Assembly (NCBI RefSeq): GCF_024496245.1
Contig: NZ_CP101740.1
Location: 186,001 to 250,000 of the forward strand
Length of the DNA: 64,000 nucleotides
Direction of reading: 5' to 3'
DNA from: Sphingomonas qomolangmaensis
GTDB lineage: Bacteria; Pseudomonadota; Alphaproteobacteria; Sphingomonadales; Sphingomonadaceae
Below the pieces are notes generated by a model. The model saw only the letters and a list, made by a program, of their open reading frames with translations. It made no database searches and was not told the DNA's origin. A program made the position numbers and the translations under genes. Below are positions 1 through 9,728 of this stretch, piece by piece (position 1 is the stretch's first letter; every line of letters starts with the position of its first letter).

Positions 1-1
1 C

Positions 2-391
2 ACGCGCTTCGCCGATCGCCGGGTCGAGACATTGTCGGGGGGCGAGCGCGGGCGGGTGCTGCTCGCGCGCGTGCTGGCGGGCGAGCCCGAATGGCTGCTT
101 GCCGACGAACCGCTCGCCAGCCTCGATCCCGCGCACCAGCTCGACGTGCTCGATCGGCTGCGGGCGGTGGCGGGCGAGGGCGCGGGGGTGGTGGTGGTGC
201 TCCACGACCTCAACCAGGCGGCGCGCGTGGCCGACGATGTCGTGCTGATGCGCGGCGGGCGGATCGTCGCGGCGGGCGCACCCGAAACCGTGCTGACGCC
301 GGCGCTGATCGCGCAGACTTACGGCGTCGAGGCGCATGTGGGGCACACGCCCGAAGGGCAGCGCTATGTGATCCCGGTGCGGCGGACGTGA
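2..391 (+). CDS. ABC transporter ATP-binding protein, C-terminal part (cobalamin/iron-siderophore type)
   Basis: The window opens inside this gene, so the N-terminus with the Walker A motif is missing. What remains shows the ABC signature LSGGE, the Walker B segment WLLADEP followed by the D-loop SLD, and the H-loop histidine in VVVLHDL. The tail (alternating transporter-type switch region, ending IPVRRT) fits ATPases of the BtuD/FecE/FhuC group that energise vitamin B12 or ferric-siderophore import. Its TGA stop shares one base with the cobD start (TGATG), so it is translationally linked to the cobalamin genes; that makes B12 or cobinamide uptake the likely role. The substrate is inferred from context only. 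Confidence 0.85.
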   Translation, partial: TRFADRRVETLSGGERGRVLLARVLAGEPEWLLADEPLASLDPAHQLDVLDRLRAVAGEGAGVVVVLHDLNQAARVADDVVLMRGGRIVAAGAPETVLTPALIAQTYGVEAHVGHTPEGQRYVIPVRRT

Positions 392-1305
392 TGCTCGGCC
401 GCGAGGAACAATTGCTCGCGGCGCTGATCGTCGAGGCGGCGCTGGGCTATCCGGCGGCGGTGTATCGGCGGATCGGCCATCCGGTGACCTGGATCGGCGC
501 CCTGATCGCGGCGATCGAGGTGCGGATGAACCGTGGCGGCTGGGGTGCGCGGCGGGTTTCGGGGTGCGCGTTGCTCGCGGTGTTGGCGCTGGTGGCGGGC
601 GGTGCAGGCTGGGCGATCGAAGAGATTGGCTGGGTTGCCGTCATCGTGCTGCTGGCAACTACCGGGCTCGCGCAGCGCAGCCTGTACGATCATGTCGCGG
701 CGGTGCTGGGCCCTTTGGCGGCGGGCGACGTCGTGGGGGCGCGGGGGGCGCTGGCGATGATCGTTGGGCGTGATACCGGAGCGCTCGATGAAGCGGGGAT
801 TGCCACCGGCACGATCGAGAGCCTGGCGGAAAGCTTTTGCGACGGTGTCGCCGCGCCCGCTTTCTGGTTCGCGGTCGCGGGGCTGCCGGGGCTGGCGATC
901 TGCAAGGCGATCAACACTGCCGACAGCATGGTCGGTCATCGCGATGTGCGCTACGCCGCGTTCGGCGGGGCATGCGCGCGCGCTGATGACGTGATCAACT
1001 GGCTGCCCGCGCGGCTGTCGGGCGTGATGCTCTGCCTGGTCGGTGGCGGCGGCTGGCGGACGATGCTGCGCGACGCACCCGCGCATGCCTCGCCCAATGG
1101 CGGTTGGCCCGAGGCGGCGATGGCCGGGGCGCTGGGCGTCCGGCTCGGCGGCCCGGTCAGCTATGACGGCGAACCGGCGGCTCGCCCCTGGCTGGGGCAG
1201 GGCCGCGCACCCGACGCCCGCGATCTGCGCCGCGCGCTGGCGATGTATCTGCGCGCGTGCCTGTTGCTGTGGGGAATCGTGGGAGTGCTCGCATGGCTGC
1301 GGTGA
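391..1305 (+). CDS. cobD: Adenosylcobinamide-phosphate synthase (CobD/CbiB)
   Basis: An inner-membrane protein of 304 residues that attaches the aminopropanol (phosphate) arm to adenosylcobyric acid in late cobalamin synthesis. The family block [10 protein letters not shown] and several hydrophobic segments (around residues 53-95, 140-170, 210-225 and the C-terminus) are clear. ATG at 391 was chosen because it overlaps the stop of the preceding ATPase by one base and because the protein begins [21 protein letters not shown], as in the family. An upstream extension to 91 in the same frame only shadows the ATPase gene. cobQ starts within its last codons. Confidence 0.93.
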   Translation: MLGREEQLLAALIVEAALGYPAAVYRRIGHPVTWIGALIAAIEVRMNRGGWGARRVSGCALLAVLALVAGGAGWAIEEIGWVAVIVLLATTGLAQRSLYDHVAAVLGPLAAGDVVGARGALAMIVGRDTGALDEAGIATGTIESLAESFCDGVAAPAFWFAVAGLPGLAICKAINTADSMVGHRDVRYAAFGGACARADDVINWLPARLSGVMLCLVGGGGWRTMLRDAPAHASPNGGWPEAAMAGALGVRLGGPVSYDGEPAARPWLGQGRAPDARDLRRALAMYLRACLLLWGIVGVLAWLR

Positions 1306-2762
1306 TGTTGCAGGGTACCGGTTCCGACGTCGGCAAATCGGTGCTGGTCGCGGGGCTGTGCCGGTTGTTCGCCAATCGCGGGCTTACCGTGCGCCCGTTC
1401 AAGCCGCAGAACATGTCGAACAACGCCGCCGTCACCCAGCCCGACGCCAATGGCCGGCGCGGCGAGATCGGGCGCGCGCAGGCGTTGCAGGCGCTCGCCT
1501 GTCGCACCCCGCCGACGATCGACATGAACCCGGTGCTGATCAAGCCGCAATCCGATGTCGGCGCGCAGGTGATCGTACATGGCCAGGTGCGCGGCCAGTT
1601 CGCCGCGCGCGACTATCAGGCGGCGAAGGTCTCGCTGCTCGGGGCGGTGCTCGGCTCCTATGCGCGGCTGTCGGCCGAATGCGACCTGGTGATCGTCGAG
1701 GGCGCGGGCAGCCCCGCCGAGACCAATCTGCGCGCCGGTGACATCGCCAATATGGGCTTTGCCCGCCCCGCCGGGGTGCCGGTGGTGTTGGTCGGCGACA
1801 TCGATCGCGGCGGTGTGATTGCCTCGCTGGTCGGCACCCATGCGATGCTCGATGCCCAGGATGGCGCGATGATCCGGGGGTTCCTGATCAACAAGTTTCG
1901 CGGCGACGTCGCGCTGTTCGACGATGGCCTGCGCGAGATCGAACGGTGTACCGGCTGGCTCGGGCTTGGCGTCGTCCCCTGGCTCGCCGCCGCGCGCTCG
2001 CTGCCGGCCGAGGATGCGGTGGTTCTCGATTCGGCCGCGTCGGGGGAGGGCGCGGTGGTGATCGCGGTGCCGATGCTGTCGCGGATCGCCAATTTCGACG
2101 ATTTCGATTCGCTTGCCGCCGAACCCGGCGTGCGGCTGGTGATGGTGCCGCCCGGATCACCGCTTCCCGCCGACGCCGCGCTGGTGATCCTGCCGGGGAC
2201 CAAGGCGACGATCGCCGACCTGGGCTTTTTGCGCGCGCAAGGATGGGACATCGACCTTGCCGGCCATGTCCGGCGCGGCGGGCAGGTGCTGGGGATTTGC
2301 GGCGGCTATCAGATGCTCGGGCGGACGATCGCCGATCCCGATGGGGTCGAGGGGGCAGCGGGTGAGGTCGCCGGCCTCGGGCTGTTGCCGGTCGATACCG
2401 TACTGACTGGCGACAAGCGGCTCGAGGACGTGACCGGCACCAGCATCGCCGATGCCGCCGCCTTTGCCGGCTATGAGATCCACGCCGGGCGCACCAGCAC
2501 CGCGCCGGGGACGCGGCCGATGCTCCGCTTCGCCGATGGCGGCGAGGATGGCGCGGTGCTCGGCAAGATCGCGGGCTGCTATGTCCACCGCCTGTTCGAC
2601 CATCCCGCACAGCGCGCCGCGTTGCTCGCGCGGCTGGGTGCCGCATCGAACGGCATCCACGAAACCGCTCGGGTCGATGCCGCGCTCGATTCGCTCGCCG
2701 CCGCGCTCGACCGCGTGGTCGATGCCGACCGCCTGCTCACCATCGCAAGGACTGCTGCATGA
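1293..2762 (+). CDS. cobQ: Cobyric acid synthase (CobQ)
   Basis: A glutamine-dependent amidotransferase of 489 residues that amidates side chains of adenosylcobyrinic a,c-diamide. The N-terminal synthetase domain carries the nucleotide loop GTGSDVGKS (about residues 8-16) and the conserved KPQNMSNNA. The C-terminal class-I-like glutamine amidotransferase domain has [10 protein letters not shown] with the nucleophilic cysteine, and [11 protein letters not shown] 1293 overlaps cobD by 13 bases; ATG 1305 (TGATG) is an equally possible start and would remove four residues. The last four bases overlap the cobT start (ATGA), indicating coupled translation. Confidence 0.95.
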   Translation: MAAVMLQGTGSDVGKSVLVAGLCRLFANRGLTVRPFKPQNMSNNAAVTQPDANGRRGEIGRAQALQALACRTPPTIDMNPVLIKPQSDVGAQVIVHGQVRGQFAARDYQAAKVSLLGAVLGSYARLSAECDLVIVEGAGSPAETNLRAGDIANMGFARPAGVPVVLVGDIDRGGVIASLVGTHAMLDAQDGAMIRGFLINKFRGDVALFDDGLREIERCTGWLGLGVVPWLAAARSLPAEDAVVLDSAASGEGAVVIAVPMLSRIANFDDFDSLAAEPGVRLVMVPPGSPLPADAALVILPGTKATIADLGFLRAQGWDIDLAGHVRRGGQVLGICGGYQMLGRTIADPDGVEGAAGEVAGLGLLPVDTVLTGDKRLEDVTGTSIADAAAFAGYEIHAGRTSTAPGTRPMLRFADGGEDGAVLGKIAGCYVHRLFDHPAQRAALLARLGAASNGIHETARVDAALDSLAAALDRVVDADRLLTIARTAA

Positions 2763-3772
2763 TCGACGAAGCCGCCGCCTGGGACCATCTCGACTTGCTC
2801 GCCAAACCGCGCCGCAGCCTGGGGAAGCTCGAAGCGCTGGCGGTGCGGTTGGCCTGCATCCAGCAGCGACTCGATCCGGTCACCCGCCCGCGCCGGATCG
2901 TGCTGTTCGCCGCCGATCACGGCGTCGTCGCGCAGGGCGTGTCGGCCTGGCCGAGCGACGTCACCGGGCTGATGGTCGCGACGATCGCGATGGGCCGCGC
3001 GGCGAGCAATGCACTGGCGGCGGCGCATGGCTGCGACTTGCGGCTGGTCGACATGGGGGTGGCCTCGCCGCCGGGCGGGGCGATGCCCGATCATTTTCGC
3101 GATGCGTCGCTGGGCAGGGGGAGCGCCGATCTGGCGACCCGCCCCGCGCTGACGCTCGAACAGTTCGACGCGGCCTGGGACGTGGGAGCCGAGGAAGCCG
3201 AACGCGCGGTGCGTGCCGGGGTCGCGGTGCTGATTGCGGGCGAAATGGGGATCGGCAACACCACGCCAGCCGCCTGCCTGACCGCATTGCTGGCGGACGT
3301 CGCGACCGAAACGGCGGTGGGGCCGGGGGCAGGGGCCGATGCCGAGGTGCAGGCGATCAAGCAGCGCGTCGTCCGCGAAGCCGTCGCGCGCGCCCGCAGC
3401 GAGGCCGATCCGCGTGCCGCCATCGCCTCGGTCGCCGGGTTCGAGATTGCGGCGATGGCGGGCTATTTCGCCGCCGGTGCCGAGGCGGGTGCTACGCTGC
3501 TGCTCGACGGCTATGTCGCTACCGCTGCCGCGCTGATCGCGGAGCGGCTGGCTCCGGGCACCGCGCGCGCGATGATCGCGGCGCATCGTTCGGCCGAGCC
3601 CGGCCACGGCGCGGCGCTCGCGCATCTGGGGCTCGAGCCACTGCTCGATTGGGAGATGCGGCTGGGCGAGGGCACCGGCGCGCTGGTGGCGCTGCCCTTG
3701 CTCGACAGCGCGGCGGCGATCCTGTGCGATGTCGCATCGCTTGCTGATCTGGGGGTGGGGCGTGCCGACTAA
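2759..3772 (+). CDS. cobT: Nicotinate-nucleotide--dimethylbenzimidazole phosphoribosyltransferase (CobT)
   Basis: Makes alpha-ribazole-5'-phosphate from dimethylbenzimidazole and nicotinate mononucleotide, the lower ligand of cobalamin. The 337-residue protein has the family blocks [18 protein letters not shown] and, near the C-terminus, RLGEGTGA, whose glutamate corresponds to the catalytic base known in Salmonella CobT. The length is normal. It overlaps cobQ by four bases and cobS by about ten, in the middle of a tightly packed lower-ligand assembly operon. Confidence 0.95.
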   Translation: MIDEAAAWDHLDLLAKPRRSLGKLEALAVRLACIQQRLDPVTRPRRIVLFAADHGVVAQGVSAWPSDVTGLMVATIAMGRAASNALAAAHGCDLRLVDMGVASPPGGAMPDHFRDASLGRGSADLATRPALTLEQFDAAWDVGAEEAERAVRAGVAVLIAGEMGIGNTTPAACLTALLADVATETAVGPGAGADAEVQAIKQRVVREAVARARSEADPRAAIASVAGFEIAAMAGYFAAGAEAGATLLLDGYVATAAALIAERLAPGTARAMIAAHRSAEPGHGAALAHLGLEPLLDWEMRLGEGTGALVALPLLDSAAAILCDVASLADLGVGRAD

Positions 3773-4550
3773 GGCTCCCGGCTGGGCACCGCCGCTGCTG
3801 GCGGTCCAGTTTCTTACACGAATTCCGGTGCCGATGACTGCGCGGCTGTCGCGCGAGCAGGTCGTCGACGGGCTTGCGCGCGCGGTCGGCTGGTTTCCTG
3901 CGGTCGGCACTTTGGTCGGGTGCGTCACTGCGGCGGTGGCGGTTTCGGCCAGCGCGGTGTGGCCGGTACCGGTCGCGGTGGTGCTGTCGCTCATCGTCGA
4001 GGCGCTGCTGACCGGCGCGTTCCACGAGGATGCGGTCGCCGATTTCTGCGATGCGTTCGGCGGCGGGCTGACGTCGGAGGATGTGCGGCGGATCATGAAG
4101 GACAGCCGGATCGGCAGCTACGGTGCGGTCGGGCTGGTGCTGGCGATCGCGCTGCGCGCGGGGACGATGATCGCGCTGGTGCAGGCACTGCCGCCGGTCG
4201 AGGCGTTCGTCGCGATCGTCGCGGCGGCGACCTTAGGGCGGTTGCTGGTGGTGGCGACGATGGCGGCGATCGACCCTGCGCCGGCGGGAACGGGCCTGGC
4301 CAAGGACATCGGCGCAATTACCGATATGCGGCGGCTGGGGTTCGCAGCGCTGGTTGCGCTGCCGGGGTTGGTCTGGTTCGCGGCGATCGATCCCGCCGCC
4401 TTGCTGTTCGCCTTTCTCGCGGCGTGCGCGTTCCTGTGGTGGTTCCGCCGGCTGCTGCTGCGGCGGATCGGCGGCAGCACCGGCGACTGCCTCGGCTTCG
4501 CGGCCTATGCCGGGCAGCTGATCGCGCTGCTGGCGGCGAGCGCGCGATGA
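3762..4550 (+). CDS. cobS: Adenosylcobinamide-GDP ribazoletransferase (cobalamin synthase, CobS)
   Basis: An integral membrane enzyme that joins alpha-ribazole phosphate to adenosylcobinamide-GDP, the last assembly step. The protein shows VQFLTRIPVP near the N-terminus, the conserved acidic block HEDAVADFCDAFGGG and GSYGAVGL, and several hydrophobic helices. GTG 3762 (about 262 residues) gives the usual family N-terminus. An in-frame start at 3729 would add eleven residues while overlapping cobT by 44 bases and is less likely. It ends with a four-base overlap with cobC (ATGA). Confidence 0.92.
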   Translation: MPTKAPGWAPPLLAVQFLTRIPVPMTARLSREQVVDGLARAVGWFPAVGTLVGCVTAAVAVSASAVWPVPVAVVLSLIVEALLTGAFHEDAVADFCDAFGGGLTSEDVRRIMKDSRIGSYGAVGLVLAIALRAGTMIALVQALPPVEAFVAIVAAATLGRLLVVATMAAIDPAPAGTGLAKDIGAITDMRRLGFAALVALPGLVWFAAIDPAALLFAFLAACAFLWWFRRLLLRRIGGSTGDCLGFAAYAGQLIALLAASAR

Positions 4551-5083
4551 TCCTGCTGGTGCGCCATCCCGCGGTGGCGCGCGCGTGGGCGGGGCGCTGC
4601 TATGGGATGAGCGACGTCGGGCTCAGCCGGGCGGGAGCGATGCAGATGCACGCGCTACTTCCCGAGCTGGTTGCGTGGGGGCCGACGCATATCGTCCATT
4701 CGGGGTTGCGCCGCGCGGCGGTGCTCGCGGAGGCGGTGGCGAAGGCTTCGGGTGCGCCGATCACGAGCGACCGCCGCTGGCGCGAGCGCGATTTCGGAGC
4801 GTGGGAGGGGCGAAGCTGGCAGGCAATCTATCGCGCCACCGGCAACGCGATGGACGGCATGATCGACGCCCCCGACAGCTTCCGCCCCGGTGGCGGGGAA
4901 ACGACTAGCGAACTCGCCGCCCGCGCCATTGCTGGCTGCGACGCGCTGCCTGCAGGCCGCGTGCTGGTGGTGAGCCATGGCGGCGCGATCGCGGCGCTGC
5001 TGGGAAGCAGAGCGGGCGTGCCCCCCCGCGATTGGCCGAAGCTCGTTCCGCCGACGGGCGGAACCGCGCGGCTGCCGCGGTAA
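4547..5083 (+). CDS. cobC: Histidine phosphatase family protein, probable alpha-ribazole phosphatase (CobC)
   Basis: A histidine-phosphatase-fold protein of 178 residues. The phosphate pocket residues are visible: the RH pair in LLVRHPAV (replacing the usual RHGET), an arginine in HSGLRRAA, the WRERDFGAWEG block with the general acid, and VVSHGGAI with the second histidine. Its place at the end of the cob operon, four bases into cobS, supports removal of the 5'-phosphate of alpha-ribazole or cobalamin phosphate. The function comes from family plus context, since the fold alone does not fix the substrate. Confidence 0.85.
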   Translation: MILLVRHPAVARAWAGRCYGMSDVGLSRAGAMQMHALLPELVAWGPTHIVHSGLRRAAVLAEAVAKASGAPITSDRRWRERDFGAWEGRSWQAIYRATGNAMDGMIDAPDSFRPGGGETTSELAARAIAGCDALPAGRVLVVSHGGAIAALLGSRAGVPPRDWPKLVPPTGGTARLPR

Positions 5084-5120
5084 TACGTCGCGCGCCCAAA
5101 GATTCATAAGCTGAGAAAAA

Positions 5121-5197
5121 TGGTCGGGGAAAGAGGATTCGAACCTCCGGCCCCTGCCTCCCGAAGGCAGTGCTCTACCAGGCTGAGCTATCCCCCG
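5121..5197 (-). tRNA. tRNA-Pro (anticodon CGG)
   Basis: Read on the minus strand, this is a complete 77-base cloverleaf. The 7-bp acceptor starts CGGGGGA and closes with TTCCCCG before the discriminator A and an encoded CCA. The D-arm GCTCAGCCTGGTAGAGC, the anticodon stem CTGCC/GGCAG around loop TTCGGGA, and the T-arm with GGTTCGAATCC are all present. Loop positions 34-36 read CGG, giving proline (codon CCG). Confidence 0.95.
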
Positions 5198-5286
5198 ACC
5201 GGGGCGCTTGTCCGGCGATGCCGGTCAGCGAGCCGCGGCATATATCACCATGGTCGCGCTTTTCAAGCGCCGCGTTGCGCGCGGGT

Positions 5287-6123
5287 TCAGCGTGCGACCG
5301 GCGCAGCCTCCGACGCGTTTTCGGGGAGGCCACCCATCTCGGTCACCAGCTTGGTGTAGGCGTCGAGGTACGCAAGCACGATGACCTGGCCGATCTCGGT
5401 ATTTTGGTAGCCGCCACCCGCGGCGCCGAACGCCCCGCCACCGCCGAACGCGCCGCCGCCCACGCCGAAGCTGAGGTCGCTCTTGCGGGCATAGCCTTCG
5501 GTCAGCGCTTCTTCCTCGGTGGTGCGCGCGTTGACGATCGACAGCGTGACGTTCGCCTCGGCCTTGCGGGTGTTGATCCCGCCGGCGATTGCGCCGACGC
5601 CGCCCAGGATGCCGCGGCTACGCCCCAACAGTCCGCCGAGGACGCCGCCGACCGCGTTGCCGCCCGAATTGGCGTTCGAGGTCACGATGTCGGGCTGCAG
5701 GAAATAATCGGCGGCCTTCACCTGCGCGCGGCCGAGGTTCGAATTGTCCTGCAATTCGCCCTGGTCGGCCAGCGCGCGTTCCATCGCGCGGCTCTGCATG
5801 CTGCGCCCGCGGTTGACCATGGTGAAGCACCCCGATTGCTGGACGAACACGCGCAGGATCGCCTCGGGGCTGCCGAGGTTGAATTCGCGCCACCATTGAT
5901 TGTCGGGCTCGACGATCGCGACGGTGCCGAGCTTGCGGGTGCAGCGCGGCACCTGTCGCATCGCGCGTTCCTGATCCTTGCGCGCCGACGAGGCACCGCG
6001 GGTGGTGCCGTCGCGGTTCTGGCGGCCCGAGGAGGTCGCGGTCTGCGCCTCGGCAGGCGCGGCGAGCAAGGGCGTGGTGGCGAGCAGCGCGGCGATGGCG
6101 GCGGCGGACGCGGTGTTGCGCAT
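5287..6123 (-). CDS. CsgG/HfaB-family secreted or outer-membrane-associated protein
   Basis: A protein of 278 residues starting at ATG 6123 with a Sec signal peptide (MRNTASAAAIAALLATTPLL, cleaved near AEA-QT). The core after residue 60 (KLGTVAIVEPDNQWWREF, then an FVQQSGCFTMVNRG block and AADYFLQPDI) resembles the CsgG/HfaB family of curli and holdfast secretion components. A glycine-rich middle (GGVLGGLLGRSRGILGG) and a Gly/Ala/Phe repeat near residue 225 are unusual. No lipobox cysteine is seen, unlike true CsgG. No curli or holdfast genes are nearby, so a transport role is not shown. It is monocistronic and divergent from lepA. Confidence 0.75.
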   Translation of the reverse strand: MRNTASAAAIAALLATTPLLAAPAEAQTATSSGRQNRDGTTRGASSARKDQERAMRQVPRCTRKLGTVAIVEPDNQWWREFNLGSPEAILRVFVQQSGCFTMVNRGRSMQSRAMERALADQGELQDNSNLGRAQVKAADYFLQPDIVTSNANSGGNAVGGVLGGLLGRSRGILGGVGAIAGGINTRKAEANVTLSIVNARTTEEEALTEGYARKSDLSFGVGGGAFGGGGAFGAAGGGYQNTEIGQVIVLAYLDAYTKLVTEMGGLPENASEAAPVAR

Positions 6124-6232
6124 ATAGTCAAATCCCCCCGAATTCGATGATACGCATTGCAACCGGGGCGACCGCCCGATGCGCTGCATATCAGACCCAA
6201 AAGGCGAGCGCGAGCGGGAACGAAAGCCCGTT

Positions 6233-6261
6233 TTGGCAAGCGCCCGCGAAGCTGCTATCGC
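6233..6261 (+). promoter_or_regulatory. Putative sigma-70 promoter of lepA
   Basis: A TTGGCA -35 (6233-6238) and a TATCGC -10 (6256-6261) are separated by 17 bases, about 40 bases upstream of the GTG start of lepA. This was recognised by eye only. Confidence 0.45.
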
Positions 6262-6300
6262 CCGCCCAACTCCTCGCATTTCGGAAATGACCCAGGCATC

Positions 6301-8097
6301 GTGGCAACCCCTCTCGACAAGATCCGCAACTTTTCGATCATCGCGCATATCGATCACGGCAAATCGACGCTGGCCGACCGGCTGATCCAGCGCACCGGTG
6401 GGCTTACCGAGCGCGAAATGTCGGCGCAGGTGCTCGACAATATGGATATCGAGAAGGAACGCGGGATCACGATCAAGGCGCAGACGGTGCGCCTCGACTG
6501 GAAGGGCTATGTCCTCAATCTGATGGACACGCCGGGGCATGTCGATTTCGCCTATGAAGTCTCGCGTAGCTTGGCGGCATGCGAGGGCGCGCTGCTGGTG
6601 GTCGATGCGGCGCAGGGCGTCGAGGCGCAGACGCTGGCCAATGTCTATCAGTCGATCGAGCACGACCACGAAATCGTGCCGGTGATCAACAAGATCGACC
6701 TGCCCGCCGCCGAACCCGAAAAGGTGCGCGCCGAGATCGAGGATGTGATCGGCATCGACGCCAGCCGCGCGGTGCTCGCCAGCGCCAAGGCGGGAATCGG
6801 CATCGAGGAAATCCTCGACGCGATCGTCGAACGCATCCCGCCGCCCAAGGGCGATGCCGACGCGCCATTGAAGGCGATGCTGGTCGACAGCTGGTACGAC
6901 CCGTATCTGGGCGTCGTGATCCTGGTGCGGGTCATGGAAGGCACGCTGAAAAAGGGCCAGCAGATCAAGTTCATGCAGGCGGGCACCGTCCACCTGATCG
7001 ATCGCGTCGGCTGCTTTCGGCCCAAGATCGAGCAACTGACCGACCTTGGCGTCGGCGAGATCGGTTTCATCACCGCGCAGATCAAGGACGTGGCGCAGGC
7101 GCGCGTCGGCGACACGCTCACCGATGCCAAGCGCCCCGCGGTACAGGCGCTCGAGGGCTTCAAGGAAGTCCAGCCGGTGGTGTTCTGCGGGCTGTTCCCG
7201 GTCGACGCCAACGACTTCGAGAAACTGCGCGAATCGATCAGCAAGCTTCGGCTCAACGATGCGTCGTTCAGCTTCGAGATGGAGACGTCGGCGGCCTTGG
7301 GCTTTGGCTATCGCTGCGGCTTCCTGGGGCTGTTGCACCTGGAAATCATCCAGGAGCGACTGACGCGCGAATATGACCTCGACCTCATCACCACTGCGCC
7401 GAGCGTGGTGTACGAGATCGACCTGACGCATGGCGGCGGTCATATCGAACTGCACAATCCCGCCGATATGCCCGATCCGAGCAAGATCGAGACGATCAGC
7501 GAGCCGTGGATTAACGCGACGATCTATGTGCCCGACGAATATCTGGGGAGCATCCTGAAGCTGTGCCAGGATCGGCGCGGCATCCAGAAGAACCTCACCT
7601 ATGTCGGCGGGCGCGCGCAGGCGACGTATGAATTGCCGCTCAACGAAGTGGTGTTCGATTTCTACGACCGGCTGAAGTCGCTGTCGAAGGGCTATGCGAG
7701 CTTCGATTACCAGCAGATCGGTTATCGCGAGGGCGATCTGGTGAAGATGGGCATCCTGGTCAACGAAGAGCCGGTCGATGCGCTGAGCATGATCGTCCAC
7801 CGTTCTACCGCCGAAGTGCGCGGTCGCGGCATGGTCGAGCGCCTGAAGGAGCTGATCCCGCGCCACTTGTTCAAGATTCCGATCCAGGCGGCGATCGGCG
7901 GCAAGGTGATCGCGCGCGAGACGATCAGCGCGATGCGCAAGGACGTGACCGCGAAATGCTATGGCGGCGATGCGACCCGCAAGCGCAAGCTGCTCGACAA
8001 GCAGAAGAAGGGCAAGGCGAAGATGCGCGAATATGGGAGCGTCAGCATCCCGCAGGAGGCGTTCATCGCGGCGTTGCGGATGGGGGATGAGACCTGA
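6301..8097 (+). CDS. lepA: Elongation factor 4 (LepA)
   Basis: A ribosome-associated translational GTPase that acts on stalled or mistranslocated ribosomes. The G domain shows AHIDHGKST (G1), DTPGHVDF (G3) and NKIDLP (G4). It is followed by the EF-G-like domains and the LepA-specific C-terminal domain rich in Lys/Arg ([19 protein letters not shown]). GTG 6301 yields 598 residues, the usual LepA length, and the standard start [16 protein letters not shown]. The frame stays open upstream to 6157 but has no ATG there. Confidence 0.97.
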   Translation: MATPLDKIRNFSIIAHIDHGKSTLADRLIQRTGGLTEREMSAQVLDNMDIEKERGITIKAQTVRLDWKGYVLNLMDTPGHVDFAYEVSRSLAACEGALLVVDAAQGVEAQTLANVYQSIEHDHEIVPVINKIDLPAAEPEKVRAEIEDVIGIDASRAVLASAKAGIGIEEILDAIVERIPPPKGDADAPLKAMLVDSWYDPYLGVVILVRVMEGTLKKGQQIKFMQAGTVHLIDRVGCFRPKIEQLTDLGVGEIGFITAQIKDVAQARVGDTLTDAKRPAVQALEGFKEVQPVVFCGLFPVDANDFEKLRESISKLRLNDASFSFEMETSAALGFGYRCGFLGLLHLEIIQERLTREYDLDLITTAPSVVYEIDLTHGGGHIELHNPADMPDPSKIETISEPWINATIYVPDEYLGSILKLCQDRRGIQKNLTYVGGRAQATYELPLNEVVFDFYDRLKSLSKGYASFDYQQIGYREGDLVKMGILVNEEPVDALSMIVHRSTAEVRGRGMVERLKELIPRHLFKIPIQAAIGGKVIARETISAMRKDVTAKCYGGDATRKRKLLDKQKKGKAKMREYGSVSIPQEAFIAALRMGDET

Positions 8098-8100
8098 TTC

Positions 8101-8299
8101 GCTCCCTCTACCGCGAGCGGAAGAGGGTTGCGCAGACTTGGTCTCGGTTCCTCAGCGAAGCCTAGTCGGAGCTCGGTGAGGGTGCCGCGGTCGCACTCGC
8201 GACCGCGCGGCGCTAGAGCGCCGCACCACCCTCATCCAACCTCCGCTAGCCAGCAAGCTGGCAAGCTTCGGTATCCTTCTCCCGCCAGCGGGAGAAGGT
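8101..8299. repeat. Palindrome-rich intergenic element between lepA and the phasin gene
   Basis: This non-coding stretch holds several short palindromes: GCGGTCGC-ACTC-GCGACCGC, GCGGCGC-TAGA-GCGCCGC and TTCTCCCG-CCA-GCGGGAGAA. The pattern is like the composite intergenic repeats of sphingomonads. It may also end lepA transcription, but no T-rich intrinsic terminator is obvious. Confidence 0.55.
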
Positions 8300-8386
8300 T
8301 TTGGACATGCGGAACCTCGCCGCCATTTGCGCGTCCATTGGGGGAGCGGTTCGACGACGAAACCGCCGACTAGCAGGAGATTTGCG

Positions 8387-8773
8387 ATGGCGAACGAGAC
8401 CGGCAAGAACGCTGCCGATGCAGCGAACGAAGCGACGCGCAATGCGGCCGATGCCGCCACCGGCGCGGCCAACCAGGCCACCGATCAGATGCGCGCGGGG
8501 GCCGAGAAGTTGCAGGCAGCGGGCGGGGCGATGGCCGATACCGGATCGCAGCTGGGCATGAAGATGCTCGACCAGGCCGAGACCAACACCGCCGAGGCGT
8601 TCAAGGCGATGCGCGCCGCCGCCGCCGCCAACGACGTCAGCGAAATCATGCGCATCCAGAGCGAATATATCCGCGACCAGGGCTCGCGATCGGTCGGCCA
8701 GGTGCGCGAGATCAGCGAGCTGATCGCCAATTTCGGGCGCACCGCGATGGGGCAGATGACCGGGCGCAGCTGA
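8387..8773 (+). CDS. Phasin family protein
   Basis: A 128-residue, alanine-rich, all-helical protein of the type that coats polyhydroxyalkanoate granules. The N-terminal half is low-complexity (Ala, Asn, Thr, Asp). The C-terminal half contains the phasin-like segment EIMRIQSEYIRDQGSRSVGQ with amphipathic helices and no signal peptide. ATG 8387 is preceded by AGGAGA at 8375-8380. It appears monocistronic, followed by a 12-bp perfect stem-loop. PHA synthesis genes are not in the window, so granule binding is inferred from family. Confidence 0.8.
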   Translation: MANETGKNAADAANEATRNAADAATGAANQATDQMRAGAEKLQAAGGAMADTGSQLGMKMLDQAETNTAEAFKAMRAAAAANDVSEIMRIQSEYIRDQGSRSVGQVREISELIANFGRTAMGQMTGRS

Positions 8774-8783
8774 GAAATCGCGG

Positions 8784-8820
8784 GCGGTCTATCGCGGCGG
8801 ATGCGTGCGCGATAGACCGC
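8784..8820 (+). terminator. Perfect 12-bp stem-loop after the phasin gene
   Basis: The arms GCGGTCTATCGC (8784-8795) and GCGATAGACCGC (8809-8820) pair without mismatch around a 13-base loop, eleven bases after the phasin stop. There is no T tract, so it may act as an mRNA 3' end stabiliser rather than a full intrinsic terminator. Confidence 0.5.
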
Positions 8821-8864
8821 TGGGGATGTCTTATACCGGCTCTCTAAGGGCGCACCCACGCCCC

Positions 8865-8960
8865 CCGTTCGCCCTGAGCCTGTCGAAGGGCGGCCCGCGC
8901 TTTCGGCTGCCCCGCTGGGTGCTGGTACGGGCCGGGCTTCGACAAGCTCAGCCCGAACGG
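8865..8960. repeat. REP-like inverted repeat (GTTCG...CTGAGC...TCGAAG family), upstream of modA
   Basis: The left arm 8865-8888 and right arm 8937-8960 are near-perfect inverted copies with the core CTGAGCCTGTCGAAG / CTTCGACAAGCTCAG. The same core recurs at 60392-60486 and, degenerate, at 58850-58972. It lies directly before the modA start and could be mistaken for the modA N-terminus if translated. Confidence 0.85.
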
Positions 8961-9728
8961 GTGTGGGGGCGGTGGCGCCCAACTGCCGTCGCGTTGTTGG
9001 CGCTGATCCTTGTCTCCGCGCCTGCATCCGCCCAAACCCGCGGTCCGCTCGTCCTTGCCGCTGCCAGCTTACAGGAGGCGCTCAGCGCCGCCGCCGATCG
9101 CTTCGCCGCGCAAGGCCAACCGCGACCGGTGCTGTCGTTCGCCGCCTCCTCCGCGCTTGCGCGGCAGATCACCGCCGGTGCCCCCGCCGACCTGTTCGTC
9201 TCCGCCGATGAAGGCTGGATGGACTTGGTCGAAGAGGCAGGCTTGCTCGCCCCCGGCACCCGCGCGACGCTGGCGGGCAATCGCCTTGCCCTGATCGCGC
9301 CGACCGCCAGCCGCTTGCCCCCCGTCCGCACCGGGGCACAGATCGTTGCGGCGCTCGGCAATGGGCGCATCGCGATCGCCGATCCGCAGGCGGTACCCGC
9401 TGGCCGCTACGCCCGGGTCGCGCTCTCCCGTATGGGAGCGTGGCGAGCCATCGCTCCCCGCGTCGCCGCCGCCGAGAATGTTCGCGCGGCGCTGGCGTTG
9501 GTCGAGCGCGGCGCGGCGCCGTTGGGGGTCGTCTACGCCACCGACGCACGCGCATCGAGGGCGGTGCGCGTCGTCGGGGTATTCCCCGCTGCCAGCCATC
9601 CGCCGATCCGCTATCCGATCGCTCGGCTTGCCCGCTCGCGCGAGCCCTCCGCCGAAGCCTTTCGCCGCTTCCTGCTTTCGCCCGCCGGCCGCGCGATCCT
9701 GCGCGCGCATGGCTTCAGCGCGCCCTGA
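8961..9728 (+). CDS. modA: Molybdate ABC transporter substrate-binding protein (ModA)
   Basis: A periplasmic molybdate-binding protein of about 255 residues. GTG 8961 gives a clean Sec signal peptide (WGRWRPTAVALLALILVSAPASA, cut before QT). Then come the family features: LVLAAASLQEAL with the oxyanion-binding Ser region, FAASSALARQI and GAPADLFVSADEGWMD. In-frame starts further upstream (8805, 8826) run through the inverted repeat and give a non-signal N-terminus, so they are rejected. The stop overlaps modB by one base. Confidence 0.88.
   Translation: MWGRWRPTAVALLALILVSAPASAQTRGPLVLAAASLQEALSAAADRFAAQGQPRPVLSFAASSALARQITAGAPADLFVSADEGWMDLVEEAGLLAPGTRATLAGNRLALIAPTASRLPPVRTGAQIVAALGNGRIAIADPQAVPAGRYARVALSRMGAWRAIAPRVAAAENVRAALALVERGAAPLGVVYATDARASRAVRVVGVFPAASHPPIRYPIARLARSREPSAEAFRRFLLSPAGRAILRAHGFSAP

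Noticed and set aside
6124..7866. Minus-strand frame extending the CsgG-like gene through lepA
   Set aside because: Only the part below 6123 has a signal peptide and conserved motifs; the rest mirrors lepA.
8805..8960. Longer modA start
   Set aside because: It would translate an inverted repeat and displace the signal peptide; GTG 8961 gives a normal signal.
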